DNA of 64,000 nucleotides from the NCBI GenBank assembly GCA_947627875.1, contig CANQXS010000001.1, positions 62,001-126,000 on the forward strand. The letters are read 5' to 3'. Below are positions 8,346 through 17,800 of the stretch, one piece after another. A program made the position numbers and the translations under genes. Source of the DNA: an uncultured Clostridia bacterium (GTDB lineage: Bacteria > Bacillota > Clostridia > Oscillospirales > Ruminococcaceae). The notes beneath the pieces were generated by a model, which was given only the letters and a program-made list of their open reading frames with translations, was not told the origin of the DNA and ran no database searches. Each line of letters begins with the position of its first letter. The first letter of the stretch is position 1.

Positions 8346-9374
8346 ATGAATATGGTTTTTGAGCGCAAGCTCCCTATCCCGCAGGAGGTAAAGGAGATGT
8401 TCCCGCTTTCCGACGGGCTCCGCGCCGTCGTGAAGAAGCGCGCCGAAGAGCTTGCCGACATCTTTACGGGTAAGTCCGACAAATTTATTCTCGTCATCGG
8501 ACCTTGCTCGGCAGATAATGCCGACAGCGTCCTCGATTACATTTCCCGTCTCCGCGAGGTCCAGGAAAAGGTAAAGGACAGAATATTCATCATTCCGAGG
8601 ATCTACACCGGCAAGCCCCGCACCACCGGCGACGGCTACAAGGGTCTGCTCCACCAGCCCGACCCCAACGAAAAGCCGGATATGTTCAAGGGCATCGTCG
8701 CGATAAGAAACCTGCATATGCGCGCTTTGAGCGAAAGCGGCTTCTCCTGCGCCGATGAAATGCTCTACCCCGAGAACCACAGATACCTCAGCGACATTTT
8801 GGGTTATGTAGCCGTCGGAGCGCGTTCCGTCGAGGACCAGCACCACCGTTTAACGGCGAGCGGTCTCAATATCCCTGTCGGAATGAAGAACCCTATGAGC
8901 GGCGACATTTCGGTTATGATGAACGCCATACTCGCGGCTCAGCATAAACACACCTTCATCTACCGCGGCTGGGAGGTCCATTCCCAGGGCAACCCGCTTG
9001 CCCACGCTATCCTGCGCGGATACGTCAACAGGCACGGTCAGAATATGCCCAACTACCATTATGAAGACCTCCTTCACCTCAGCGAGACCTACGAGGCGAG
9101 CGGGCTGAAGAACCCCGCGGTCATCATCGACACCAACCATTCCAACTCAGGCAAGCAGGCGCTCCAGCAGCCGCGTATCTGCAAAGAGGTGCTCTACAGC
9201 TGCCGCCATTCCGACAGCATAAAGAAGCTCGTAAAGGGCTTTATGATAGAGAGCTACATCGAGGACGGCGCCCAGAAGATAGGCGAATGCGTCTACGGCA
9301 AGTCGATAACCGACCCCTGCCTCGGCTGGGAGAAGTCCGAGAGGCTTATCTACGATATCGCGGAGCTTGTATAA
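8346..9374 (+). CDS. aroF: 3-deoxy-7-phosphoheptulonate (DAHP) synthase, class I AroF/G/H type
   Basis: DAHP synthase condenses PEP with erythrose-4-phosphate, the entry step of the shikimate pathway. The 342-residue protein follows the E. coli AroF/G/H pattern: VIGPCSADN, RIYTGKPRTTGDGYKG, EMLYPENHRYLSD, GARSVEDQHHR, GMKNPMSGD and IDTNHSNSGKQ. Metal and substrate residues in these motifs are present. It is the last gene of the operon; AAAGG stands before the ATG at 8346, with a second in-frame ATG two codons on. It is followed by the repeat island at 9388. Feedback inhibition is common in this class but its specificity cannot be read from sequence. Confidence 0.95.
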   Translation: MNMVFERKLPIPQEVKEMFPLSDGLRAVVKKRAEELADIFTGKSDKFILVIGPCSADNADSVLDYISRLREVQEKVKDRIFIIPRIYTGKPRTTGDGYKGLLHQPDPNEKPDMFKGIVAIRNLHMRALSESGFSCADEMLYPENHRYLSDILGYVAVGARSVEDQHHRLTASGLNIPVGMKNPMSGDISVMMNAILAAQHKHTFIYRGWEVHSQGNPLAHAILRGYVNRHGQNMPNYHYEDLLHLSETYEASGLKNPAVIIDTNHSNSGKQALQQPRICKEVLYSCRHSDSIKKLVKGFMIESYIEDGAQKIGECVYGKSITDPCLGWEKSERLIYDIAELV

Positions 9375-9387
9375 AGCAGTACATACT

Positions 9388-9590
9388 TTCGAGGTGCCCA
9401 AATACCCCTCCCCTCGAGGGGAGGGGTCGTGTCGTTCGCCGAACGGTGAACGACCGTGCTCAAAATTCCGGTCGAGAGCGAAGCGAACGACACAGCGACG
9501 CCGACTATATTTTCCTTTACTGCAAAGCTAAGGCGTCGCTTGTCCCCCTCGCCCTCTCTGAGGGAGAGGGGGCAGGGGGTATGGAAGTAA
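9388..9590 (+). repeat. Dispersed palindromic repeat, family R1 (copy 1)
   Basis: A perfect 24-base palindrome lies at 9404-9427 (half-site ACCCCTCCCCTC). It is followed by GTCGTTC (9431-9437) paired with GAACGAC (9448-9454), and by a hairpin of CCCCCTC and GAGGGGG around 9544-9572. The same elements in the same order recur at 55627-55760, including the flanking word AAATACCCCTCCCCT and the trailing CAGGGGGT-TGGAAG. It carries no gene; ORFs across it are chance translations of the repeat. Confidence 0.8.
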
Positions 9591-9640
9591 AAAAACGTGC
9601 GGCGTTCGCAAATATTTTCCCCGCCGACAAGCGGCAATCC

Positions 9641-9853
9641 ATTTTGTTTGCCTCGCTCATCGCTCGGCAAAAAGGGGACCCCCGGCGAGGGTCCCCTACG
9701 TCAAAACAGTCCACCGGACTGTTTTGACTACCCTCCTGCGCTTCGCTGCGCAAGGGGTTCCGCGCTCTGCGGAGCGCGGCAAGGGGCTCCTCGCCCCTTG
9801 ACCCGTCGCCACCCTTTTGAAAAAGGGTGGATCGAAAACTTTTATATTTTCTC
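9641..9853 (+). repeat. Hairpin-array repeat, family R2 (copy 1)
   Basis: Five hairpins follow one another: 9674-9696 (GGGGACCC/GGGTCCCC), 9700-9728 (GTCAAAACAGTCC/GGACTGTTTTGAC), 9760-9779 (CCGCGCTC/GAGCGCGG), 9781-9799 (AAGGGGC/GCCCCTT) and 9809-9830 (CCACCCTTTT/AAAAGGGTGG). They are framed by a TTTGCCTCGCTC-type start and a CGAAAACTTTTA end. The reverse complement of 28190-28407 has the same order of hairpins with different stem sequences. The end lies just upstream of the argG promoter. No gene was seen between 9375 and 9944. Confidence 0.8.
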
Positions 9854-9873
9854 AAAAAATCTTCGCTAAGCCC

Positions 9874-9907
9874 TTGACAAATCAAAATTATTGTTGCATA
9901 ATATGCA
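9874..9907 (+). promoter_or_regulatory. argG promoter with overlapping palindrome (candidate ArgR/AhrC site)
   Basis: The -35 TTGACA (9874-9879) and -10 CATAAT (9897-9902) have a 17-base spacer. A perfect palindrome TGCATAATATGCA (9895-9907) covers the -10 region. Its TG-N-AT...AT-N-CA halves resemble an ARG box, but with three central bases instead of four. Repression of arginine genes by arginine-ArgR at this point is therefore plausible but unproven. Confidence 0.6.
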
Positions 9908-9944
9908 GAAGCAAATTCAAAATAATGTATAAACGGAGGCTAAT

Positions 9945-11177
9945 ATGAATAAAGATTGCATAAAAAAGGTAGTTCTTGCATATTCGGGAGGTCTTGACAC
10001 TTCCATCATAATCCCGTGGCTCAAGGAAAACTACAACAACTGCGAGGTGATCGCCGTTTCGGGCAACGTCGGTCAGGCGGACGAGCTCGAGGGTCTCGAA
10101 GAAAAAGCTCTCAAGACCGGCGCCTCGAAGCTCTATGTCCTCGACCTCACCGAGGAATACGTCGACGAATACATAATCCCGACTATGAAAGCGGGAGCCG
10201 TTTACGAGGAATACCTCCTCGGGACCTCTCACGCCCGCCCCTGCATCGCCAAGGGTCTTGTCGAGATCGCCCTTAAAGAGGGCGCCGACGCTATCGTTCA
10301 TGGCTGCACCGGCAAGGGCAACGACCAGGTAAGGTTCGAGCTCGCGATAAAGCACTTCGCCCCGAATATGCCTATTATCGCCCCATGGCGCGAATGGAGC
10401 ATAAAATCTCGCGACGAAGAAATTGACTATGCCGAGGCGCATAACGTCCCGCTCAAAATCAACCGCGAGACCAACTACTCCAAGGATAAGAACCTCTGGC
10501 ACCTCTCCCACGAGGGTCTCGACCTCGAAGACACCGGCAACGAGCCGATGTATGAGAAGCCCGGCTTCCTCGAAATGGGTGTAAGCCCCGTTTTAGCGCC
10601 CGACAAGCCCGAGTATATCGAAATCGAATTTGAAAAGGGCGTTCCGGTTTCGCTCAACGGCGAAAAGCTCAAGGCTAAGGACATTATCCTAAAGCTCAAC
10701 GAAATAGGCGGCAGGAACGGCATCGGTCTTTTAGACATCGTCGAAAACCGCCTTGTCGGAATGAAGTGCCGCGGCGTATACGAGACCCCCGGCGGAACTA
10801 TCCTTTATAAAGCACACAGCGTCCTCGAATCCATATGCCTCGACAAGATGACCCTTCACGAAAAGCAGCGCCTTTCCATCACCTTTGCCGAGCTCGTTTA
10901 TAACGGACAGTGGTTCACCCCGCTCCGCGAGGCTCTCTCGGCTTTTGTCGATAAAACTCAGGAGCGCGTGACCGGCAAGGTCCGCCTAAAGCTCTACAAG
11001 GGAAATATGATAAACGCGGGCGTTTGGAGCGACTACAGCCTCTACAGCGAAGAGATAGCCACCTTCGGCGAATCCGACTACGACCAGAAGGACAGCGCCG
11101 GCTTCATCAACCTCTACGGTCTGCCGATAAAGGTGCAGGCGATAGTCGACGCCAAGAACAGCGATAAAAACAAGTGA
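9945..11177 (+). CDS. argG: Argininosuccinate synthase
   Basis: ArgG joins citrulline and aspartate with ATP to make argininosuccinate in the cytoplasm. The 410 residues match the family. The ATP pyrophosphatase-type loop [16 protein letters not shown] opens the protein, followed by [23 protein letters not shown] and [13 protein letters not shown]. It is the first gene of argG-argH-argF, with ACGGAGG before the ATG. The promoter region carries a palindrome that may bind an arginine repressor. Confidence 0.97.
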   Translation: MNKDCIKKVVLAYSGGLDTSIIIPWLKENYNNCEVIAVSGNVGQADELEGLEEKALKTGASKLYVLDLTEEYVDEYIIPTMKAGAVYEEYLLGTSHARPCIAKGLVEIALKEGADAIVHGCTGKGNDQVRFELAIKHFAPNMPIIAPWREWSIKSRDEEIDYAEAHNVPLKINRETNYSKDKNLWHLSHEGLDLEDTGNEPMYEKPGFLEMGVSPVLAPDKPEYIEIEFEKGVPVSLNGEKLKAKDIILKLNEIGGRNGIGLLDIVENRLVGMKCRGVYETPGGTILYKAHSVLESICLDKMTLHEKQRLSITFAELVYNGQWFTPLREALSAFVDKTQERVTGKVRLKLYKGNMINAGVWSDYSLYSEEIATFGESDYDQKDSAGFINLYGLPIKVQAIVDAKNSDKNK

Positions 11178-11196
11178 TTTTTAAGGGGGAGAAGGA

Positions 11197-12588
11197 ATGG
11201 CAAAGCTCTGGCAGGGCGTGACCGACGGCGTCACCTCCAAGGTGGCGGACGATTTCAATTCCTCGATATCCTTTGATTCGAGAATGTTCCGCGAAGACAT
11301 CTCGGGGAGCGTCGCTCACGCGAAGATGCTCGCGAAGTGCGGAATAATCCCCGAAGAAGCCAAGAACGAGATCATCGCCGGTCTATTCGGAATCCTTGAA
11401 GACCTCGAATCAGGCAAGCTTAAAATCGACCTCTCCTGCGAAGACATTCATATGTTCGTCGAGCAGGTCCTGACCGAGAGGATAGGGGAGTCGGGGAAGA
11501 TGCTCCATACGGCGCGCTCCCGCAACGACCAGGTCGCGCTCGATTTAAGGCTATATCTCCGCCGCGAAGCCGATTCGCTCATCGGAATGCTCAAAAGCGC
11601 CGCCGAAACGCTTGTCAAAAAAGCCGAGGAATACAAAACCGCGGTAATGCCGGGCTACACCCATCTTCAGCGCGCCCAGCCGATCCTCTTTTCCCACCAC
11701 CTTTTGGCATACTGCATGATGCTCCTGCGCGACATCGGCAGGCTTTCCGACTGCCGCGAGAGGTTGAACGTCAGCCCGATAGGCAGCTGCGCCCTCGCCG
11801 GCACCACCTATAATACCGACCGCCGCTATGAAGCCGAGCTCCTCGGGTTTTCCGACATCTGCCGCAACTCCCTCGACGGCGTCTCCGACCGCGACTTTGC
11901 GCTCGAGCTTCTTAGCTGCATTTCGATAATCATGACCCACCTCTCCCGCTTCTGCGAAGAGCTTATACTCTGGTCGAGCTGGGAATTCAGGTTCGTCGAG
12001 CTTTCGGACAATTTCACGACGGGCTCCTCTATAATGCCCCAGAAGAAAAACCCCGATATGGCTGAGCTTATCCGCGGGAAGACGGGGCGGGTATTCGGCG
12101 ATTTAACGTCGCTACTTACCGTTTTAAAGGGTCTGCCGCTCGCCTATAACAAGGATATGCAGGAGGACAAGGAAGCCGTTTTCGACGCCGTCGACGCCGT
12201 AAAAGCCTGCCTCACGGTGTTTATCCCGATGATATCCGAGATGAAGGCGCGTCCCGACAATATGCTCAAAGCCGCTCAGACCGGCTTTATCAACGCCACC
12301 GACCTCGCCGACTATCTCGTCCGAAAGGGGCTGCCGTTCCGCTCGGCATATAAGCTCGCGGGGCAGGCGGTCGCGAAGTGCCAGAGCCTCGGCTGCGTTC
12401 TCGAAACGCTCCCGATCGGCGAATACAAAACCATCAGCGAGCTCTTCGAGCCCGACCTCTACGCCGATATCGACCTCAAAACCTGCGTTGAAAAGCGCAT
12501 ATCCGAAGGCGGAACGTCTTTAAAGTCGGTCGAGGAGCAGATAGAATACGTCAAAGAAAAACTTTCCGAAACGGAGGACAACTTATGA
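11197..12588 (+). CDS. argH: Argininosuccinate lyase
   Basis: ArgH splits argininosuccinate into arginine and fumarate. The 463-residue product belongs to the fumarase/aspartase superfamily: [29 protein letters not shown] and the signature loop [12 protein letters not shown]. It starts 20 bases after argG with a strong AAGGGGGAGAAGG sequence, and its stop overlaps the argF start (ATGA). Together with argG and argF it completes the route from ornithine plus carbamoyl phosphate to arginine. Confidence 0.97.
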   Translation: MAKLWQGVTDGVTSKVADDFNSSISFDSRMFREDISGSVAHAKMLAKCGIIPEEAKNEIIAGLFGILEDLESGKLKIDLSCEDIHMFVEQVLTERIGESGKMLHTARSRNDQVALDLRLYLRREADSLIGMLKSAAETLVKKAEEYKTAVMPGYTHLQRAQPILFSHHLLAYCMMLLRDIGRLSDCRERLNVSPIGSCALAGTTYNTDRRYEAELLGFSDICRNSLDGVSDRDFALELLSCISIIMTHLSRFCEELILWSSWEFRFVELSDNFTTGSSIMPQKKNPDMAELIRGKTGRVFGDLTSLLTVLKGLPLAYNKDMQEDKEAVFDAVDAVKACLTVFIPMISEMKARPDNMLKAAQTGFINATDLADYLVRKGLPFRSAYKLAGQAVAKCQSLGCVLETLPIGEYKTISELFEPDLYADIDLKTCVEKRISEGGTSLKSVEEQIEYVKEKLSETEDNL

Positions 12589-13574
12589 TATCTCTCAAAG
12601 GCAGGAGCTTTTTAAAGCTTCTCGATTTCACCCCCGAGGAGATAGAGGGGCTTTTAAACGCCGCCGCCGAGCTCAAATCCCTCAAAAAGGCGGGGATACC
12701 CCATAAATATCTCGAGGGCAAGAACGTCGCCCTCGTCTTTGAAAAGACCTCTACCCGCACCCGCTGCTCGTTCGAAGTCGCCGCTGCCGACCTCGGCATG
12801 CACGCCGTCTACCTCGACCCCAAGAGCTCCCAGATCGGCAAGAAGGAGTCTATTCCCGACACCGCGCGCGTCCTCGGCAGAATGTTCGACGGCATCGAAT
12901 ACCGCGGCTACGGTCAGGAGCTTGCCGACAGCCTCGCTAAATATTCCGGCGTTCCGGTCTGGAACGGTCTCACCAACGAGTTCCACCCGACCCAGATCCT
13001 TGCAGATTTTCTCACTATCCGCGAACATCTCGGCGGCTTAAAGGGCGTAAAGCTCGTTTATGCCGGCGACGCGAGGTACAATATGGGCAACTCGCTTATG
13101 GTTGGCTGCGCAAAAATGGGCATGCACTTCGTCGCCTGTTCCCCAAAGGGCTATTTCCCCGACGGCGAGCTCGTAGCCGAGTGTCAGCGGATAGCAAAGA
13201 CCACCGGCGCGACCCTTGAATTTATAGAAGATATACCGACCGCCGTCTCGGGCGCCGACGTCATTTATACCGACGTTTGGGTATCTATGGGCGAGCCCGA
13301 CGAGGTATGGGCAGAGAGGATAAAAGACCTCATGCCCTATCAGGTCAATTCAAAGATGATGGCGCTTACCGGCAGAAAGACCCTCTTTATGCACTGCCTG
13401 CCCGCATTCCACGACCTCAAGACCGAGATCGGCAGGGAGATGTATGAAAAGTTCGGCTATGACTGCCTTGAAGTCACCGACGAGGTGTTCGAGTCGGAGG
13501 CTTCGGTGGTGTTTGACGAAGCCGAGAACAGGCTCCACACAATAAAAGCCGTAATGGCGACTACCTTGATTTAA
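12585..13574 (+). CDS. argF: Ornithine carbamoyltransferase
   Basis: This enzyme transfers carbamoyl phosphate to ornithine to give citrulline. The 329 residues contain the carbamoyl phosphate motif STRTRCSFE, the conserved [15 protein letters not shown] segment and the ornithine-specific MHCLPAFHD. It overlaps argH by four bases and ends before a clear terminator. The carbamoyl phosphate can be supplied by the carA/carB genes immediately downstream, which are under a separate promoter. Confidence 0.95.
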   Translation: MISLKGRSFLKLLDFTPEEIEGLLNAAAELKSLKKAGIPHKYLEGKNVALVFEKTSTRTRCSFEVAAADLGMHAVYLDPKSSQIGKKESIPDTARVLGRMFDGIEYRGYGQELADSLAKYSGVPVWNGLTNEFHPTQILADFLTIREHLGGLKGVKLVYAGDARYNMGNSLMVGCAKMGMHFVACSPKGYFPDGELVAECQRIAKTTGATLEFIEDIPTAVSGADVIYTDVWVSMGEPDEVWAERIKDLMPYQVNSKMMALTGRKTLFMHCLPAFHDLKTEIGREMYEKFGYDCLEVTDEVFESEASVVFDEAENRLHTIKAVMATTLI

Positions 13575-13580
13575 ATTTTT

Positions 13581-13610
13581 ACATCGCTTCGCAAGAGGCG
13601 ATGTATTTTT
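13581..13610 (+). terminator. Terminator of the arg operon
   Basis: ACATCGC (13581-13587) pairs with GCGATGT (13598-13604), followed by ATTTTT. Confidence 0.85.
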
Positions 13611-13649
13611 GTGCATAACATAGAATTTGAAAAACTTGAAGTCTTAAGG

Positions 13650-13678
13650 TTGAACTTATTCCGACTTTATGTTATACT
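13650..13678 (+). promoter_or_regulatory. Sigma-A promoter of carA-carB
   Basis: The -35 TTGAAC (13650-13655) and -10 TATACT (13673-13678) are 17 bases apart. The predicted 5' UTR of about 50 bases has no obvious PyrR-type attenuator or terminator. Confidence 0.75.
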
Positions 13679-13738
13679 TATCAGTTGACAAGGCGGTGCG
13701 AGTCGCCGCTTAAAATAAAGGAAGGACGGAAATAATGT

Positions 13739-14827
13739 ATGAACGGGATTCACATTTCTAAACGCGCTTATCTTGTGCTTTCCAACGGAGCCGTATTCGA
13801 GGGCAGAAGAATAGGAGCCGAAGGGGAGAGCGTCGGCGAGCTCGTATTCACAACGGGTATGACCGGCTATCTCGAAACCCTTACCGACCCGAGCTACTGC
13901 GGGCAGATAGTTATGCAGACCTTCCCCCTCATCGGCAACTACGGCGTCATCACTCCCGATTTCGAGGGCGAGACCGCCGTTAAGGGCTATGTCGTGAGGG
14001 AGCTCTGCGATTACCCCTCGAATTTCAGGTCGGAGTATGAGCTCGAAAAGTTCTTAAAAGACCGCGGCATCCCCGGCATTGTCGGAGTCGACACAAGAGA
14101 GATAACGAGAATGATACGCGAAGAGGGCGTTATGAACGCGATGATCTGCGACGAGCCGCCCGCCTCGCTCGAAGAAATAGCGGCATACAGCGTTAAAAAC
14201 GCCGTCGCTTCGGTGAGCTGCCGCGAACCCGAGGTGTTCCCCGCCGAGGGCGAGCTTAGGTTCCGCGTCGCTCTTATGGATTACGGCGCAAAGCGGAATA
14301 TCGTCCGCAGCCTCCAGAAGCGCGGCTGCGAGGTAACGGCTTTCCCTCAGAACGCCAAAGCCGAGGACGTCCTCGCGATAAATCCCGACGGAATAATGCT
14401 CTCCAACGGTCCCGGCGACCCCGAGGAGAACGTCGCCGCGATAGCCGAGCTCAAAAAGCTCATCGGAAAAGTACCGATATTCGGCATCTGCCTCGGTCAT
14501 CAGCTCACCGCGCTCGCTATGGGCGGCAAGACTGTAAAGCTCAAATACGGTCACAGAGGCGCCAACCAGCCGGTAAAAGACCTTATCGGCGGCAGGACCT
14601 ACATCACCAGCCAAAACCACGGCTACGCGGTCGTCTCGGAGAGCCTTAAGGGGATAGGCACCGAAACCTTCATCAACGCCAACGACCAGAGCTGCGAGGG
14701 AATGGAATACCCCGGCAAAAACTGCTTCACCGTCCAGTTCCACCCCGAGGCGTGCGGCGGACCCCGCGACACCGGTTTTCTCTTCGACAGATTCATTTCA
14801 ATGATGGGAGGCGAGCATAATGCCTAA
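13739..14827 (+). CDS. carA: Carbamoyl phosphate synthase small subunit
   Basis: CarA hydrolyses glutamine and passes ammonia to CarB. The 362 residues comprise the N-terminal CPSase small domain (about 8-140) and a class I glutamine amidotransferase domain with the nucleophile motif FGICLGHQ and the FHPE histidine. Two ATG codons lie four bases apart (13735 and 13739). Only the second reads into carA; the first, better placed after GAAGGA, opens an eight-codon ORF. The gene overlaps carB by eight bases. It serves both arginine and pyrimidine synthesis. Confidence 0.95.
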   Translation: MNGIHISKRAYLVLSNGAVFEGRRIGAEGESVGELVFTTGMTGYLETLTDPSYCGQIVMQTFPLIGNYGVITPDFEGETAVKGYVVRELCDYPSNFRSEYELEKFLKDRGIPGIVGVDTREITRMIREEGVMNAMICDEPPASLEEIAAYSVKNAVASVSCREPEVFPAEGELRFRVALMDYGAKRNIVRSLQKRGCEVTAFPQNAKAEDVLAINPDGIMLSNGPGDPEENVAAIAELKKLIGKVPIFGICLGHQLTALAMGGKTVKLKYGHRGANQPVKDLIGGRTYITSQNHGYAVVSESLKGIGTETFINANDQSCEGMEYPGKNCFTVQFHPEACGGPRDTGFLFDRFISMMGGEHNA

Positions 14828-17800
14828 GGACTTGAGCATAAAAAAGGTCCTCGTCATCGGCTCGGGGCCTATAATCATAGGGCAGGCAGCCGAGTTCGAC
14901 TATGCCGGAGCGCAGGCGTGCAGAGTTCTCCGCGCCGAGGGCATAAACGTAGTGCTCGTCAACTCCAACCCCGCGACGATAATGACCGACAAAAACCTCG
15001 CCGACGAAATATATCTCGAGCCGCTCAACGCCGAAACGGTAGCAAGGATCATCGCAAAAGAGCGCCCCGACGGGCTTCTTGCGGGTCTCGGCGGGCAGAC
15101 GGGTCTGACTATAGCTATGCAGCTCTCGCGGGCGGGAGTCCTCGAAAAATACAACGTCCGCCTCCTCGGGTCCGACATCGACGCCATTGATAAGGCTGAG
15201 GACCGCGAGCTCTTCCGCGACACTATGAAGGCGATAGGTCAGCCCGTAGTCCCTTCCGACATCACTCAGACGGTCGAGGGCGCGCTCGAGATTGCCGAAA
15301 AGATAGGCTACCCCGTTATAGTCCGCCCCGCGTTCACTCTCGGCGGCTCGGGCGGAGGGATCGCCGCCGACGCCGAGGAGCTCAAGATCATCGCCAAAAC
15401 CGGTCTCGACGCCTCTCCGATAACCCAGATACTCGTGGAAAAGTGCATCTCGGGCTGGAAGGAGATCGAGTTCGAGACGATGCGCGACAGCCTCGGCAAC
15501 GTCATCGCGGTCTGCTCTATGGAGAACATCGACCCGGTCGGCGTCCATACCGGCGACTCGATCGTCGTCGCCCCCGCGCTCACCCTCGCCGATAAGGAGT
15601 ATCAGATGCTCCGCTCGGCTTCTTTGGATATAATCTCCTCTATCGGGATAGTCGGCGGCTGCAACTGCCAGTTCGCCTTAAACCCCGAGAGCTTTGAATA
15701 CGCCGTCATTGAGGTCAACCCGAGAGTTTCGCGCTCGTCGGCGCTCGCCTCAAAGGCGACCGGCTACCCGATAGCCAAGATAACCACCAAGATCGCCCTC
15801 GGCTATACCCTCGACGAAATCAAGAACGAAATAACAGACAAGACCTGCGCCTGCTTCGAGCCCACTCTCGACTACGTCGTCGTCAAGTTCCCGAAGTGGC
15901 CGTTCGACAAGTTCAGCGGCTCAAACCGCAGCCTCGGCACACAGATGAAGGCGACCGGCGAGGTAATGTCTATCGCTCCGAGCTTTGAAATGGCGCTGTT
16001 AAAGGCTGTCAGGGGAGCCGAGATATCGCTCGACACCTTAAACGCCGCTCCTCTTTCCGATAAGCCGGTTCTGGAGCGCCTTCACGAGCAGAACGACCGC
16101 CGTATCTTCACCGTCTTTGAAGCGCTGAAAAAGGGCGTATCTATTGAAGAAATACATAGGATAACTATGATAGACGAGTGGTTCCTCGCGAAGCTGAAGG
16201 GTCTTGCCGAATTTGAGAACCGCATAGCTAACGGTCTTAAAGAAGGGGACTACCTCACCGCGAAGAAGTTCGGCTATACCGATGTCGCGATAAAGCGCCT
16301 CAGCGGCGAAACGACCCTCCCCGGAATCGACTTCTCCTATAAAATGGTCGATACCTGCGGCGCCGAGTTCGACGCCGTAACGCCCTATTTCTACTCCTGC
16401 TGCGAAGCCTCCTGCGAGGCTCGGACCTTCTCGCGCTCCGGAAAGCCGGTGGTTATGGTCCTCGGCTCGGGTCCGATAAGAATAGGTCAGGGAATAGAAT
16501 TCGACTACAGCTCGGTCCACTGCGTCTGGACTCTGCGCGAGCTCGGCTACGACGTCGTTATCGTCAACAACAACCCCGAGACCGTCTCGACCGACTACGA
16601 TACCGCCGACAGGCTCTATTTCGAGCCCCTCAGCCCCGAAGACGTTATGAACATAATCAAGGTCGAGAAGCCGGTCGGCGTGGTCGTTGCGTTCGGCGGG
16701 CAGACCGCCATTAAGCTCACCAAATTCCTCGACGGGCAGGGTATTCGCATTCTCGGGACCTCCGCCGAGAGCATCGACATAGCCGAAGACAGAGCCCGCT
16801 TCGACGGACTGCTCGAATCCCTCGGTATCCTGCGCCCGAAGGGAATGGGCGTTCTGACCGAACAGGAGGCGCTCGACGCCGCCGAAAGCCTCGGCTACCC
16901 CGTTCTTTTAAGACCCTCCTACGTCATCGGCGGGCAGAATATGACCATCTCCCGCACCCCCGCGCACACCTCGAAGTATATGCAGGCGATACTCGCTCAG
17001 GGTATCGAGAATCCCGTCCTCGTCGATAAATATATGCCCGGTATCGAGCTCGAGGTCGACGTTATCTCCGACGGCGAAGACGTCCTTATCCCCGGCATTA
17101 TGGAGCACATCGAGCGCGCGGGCATCCATTCCGGCGACTCGATAGCGGTATATCCCCCCTATAACCTCAGCGACCGCTTCTTGAAAATCATCTGCGACTG
17201 CTCCGAAAAGCTCGCCCTCGGTCTCAAAACTCAGGGTCTTGTGAACATTCAGTATCTCATATACGACGACAAGCTCTATGTAATAGAGGTCAACCCCCGC
17301 GCTTCGAGAACTGTCCCCTATATCAGCAAGGTCACAAACGTACCTATGGTCGACCTCGCCTCAAAGGTAATGCTCGGCGCAAGGCTCCGCGACCTCGGCT
17401 TCGGTACGGGGCTCCACAAGTCGCCGCCCTATTACGCCGTAAAGGTCCCCGTGTTCTCGTTTGAGAAGCTCTCCGACGCCAACTCGATCTTAGGTCCCGA
17501 AATGAAGTCGACCGGCGAAGTTTTAGGCATAGGAAAAACTATGGCGGAGGCGCTCTTCAAGGGTCTGACCGCGGCGGGGTTCTCAGTCCAGCCCGCAAAA
17601 ACCCGCGAAAAGGGAGTTCTCATAAGCGTCGAGGAAAACGACTACGACGAAACCATTTCGCTTGCAAAGCGCTTCTACGACCTCGGCATCGAAATTTACG
17701 CCACCGGCGGCACCGCCCGCGACATCGAGCAGCTCGGAATTCCCGTCCGCTCAGTCGCCGACGCAGGCGAGAGCAGCGAGCTCTCAGAGCTTATGGAGAG

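Noticed and set aside
9388-9853. CRISPR array
   Set aside because: The repeats are unequal palindromes without regular spacing or unique spacers, and no cas genes are present.
9287-9885. ORFs on both strands across the intergenic island (90-146 codons)
   Set aside because: They translate the palindromic repeats R1 and R2. Similar peptide words (for example SPVDCF and CPLDSF) appear at each repeat copy, and no ribosome-binding site or family is seen.
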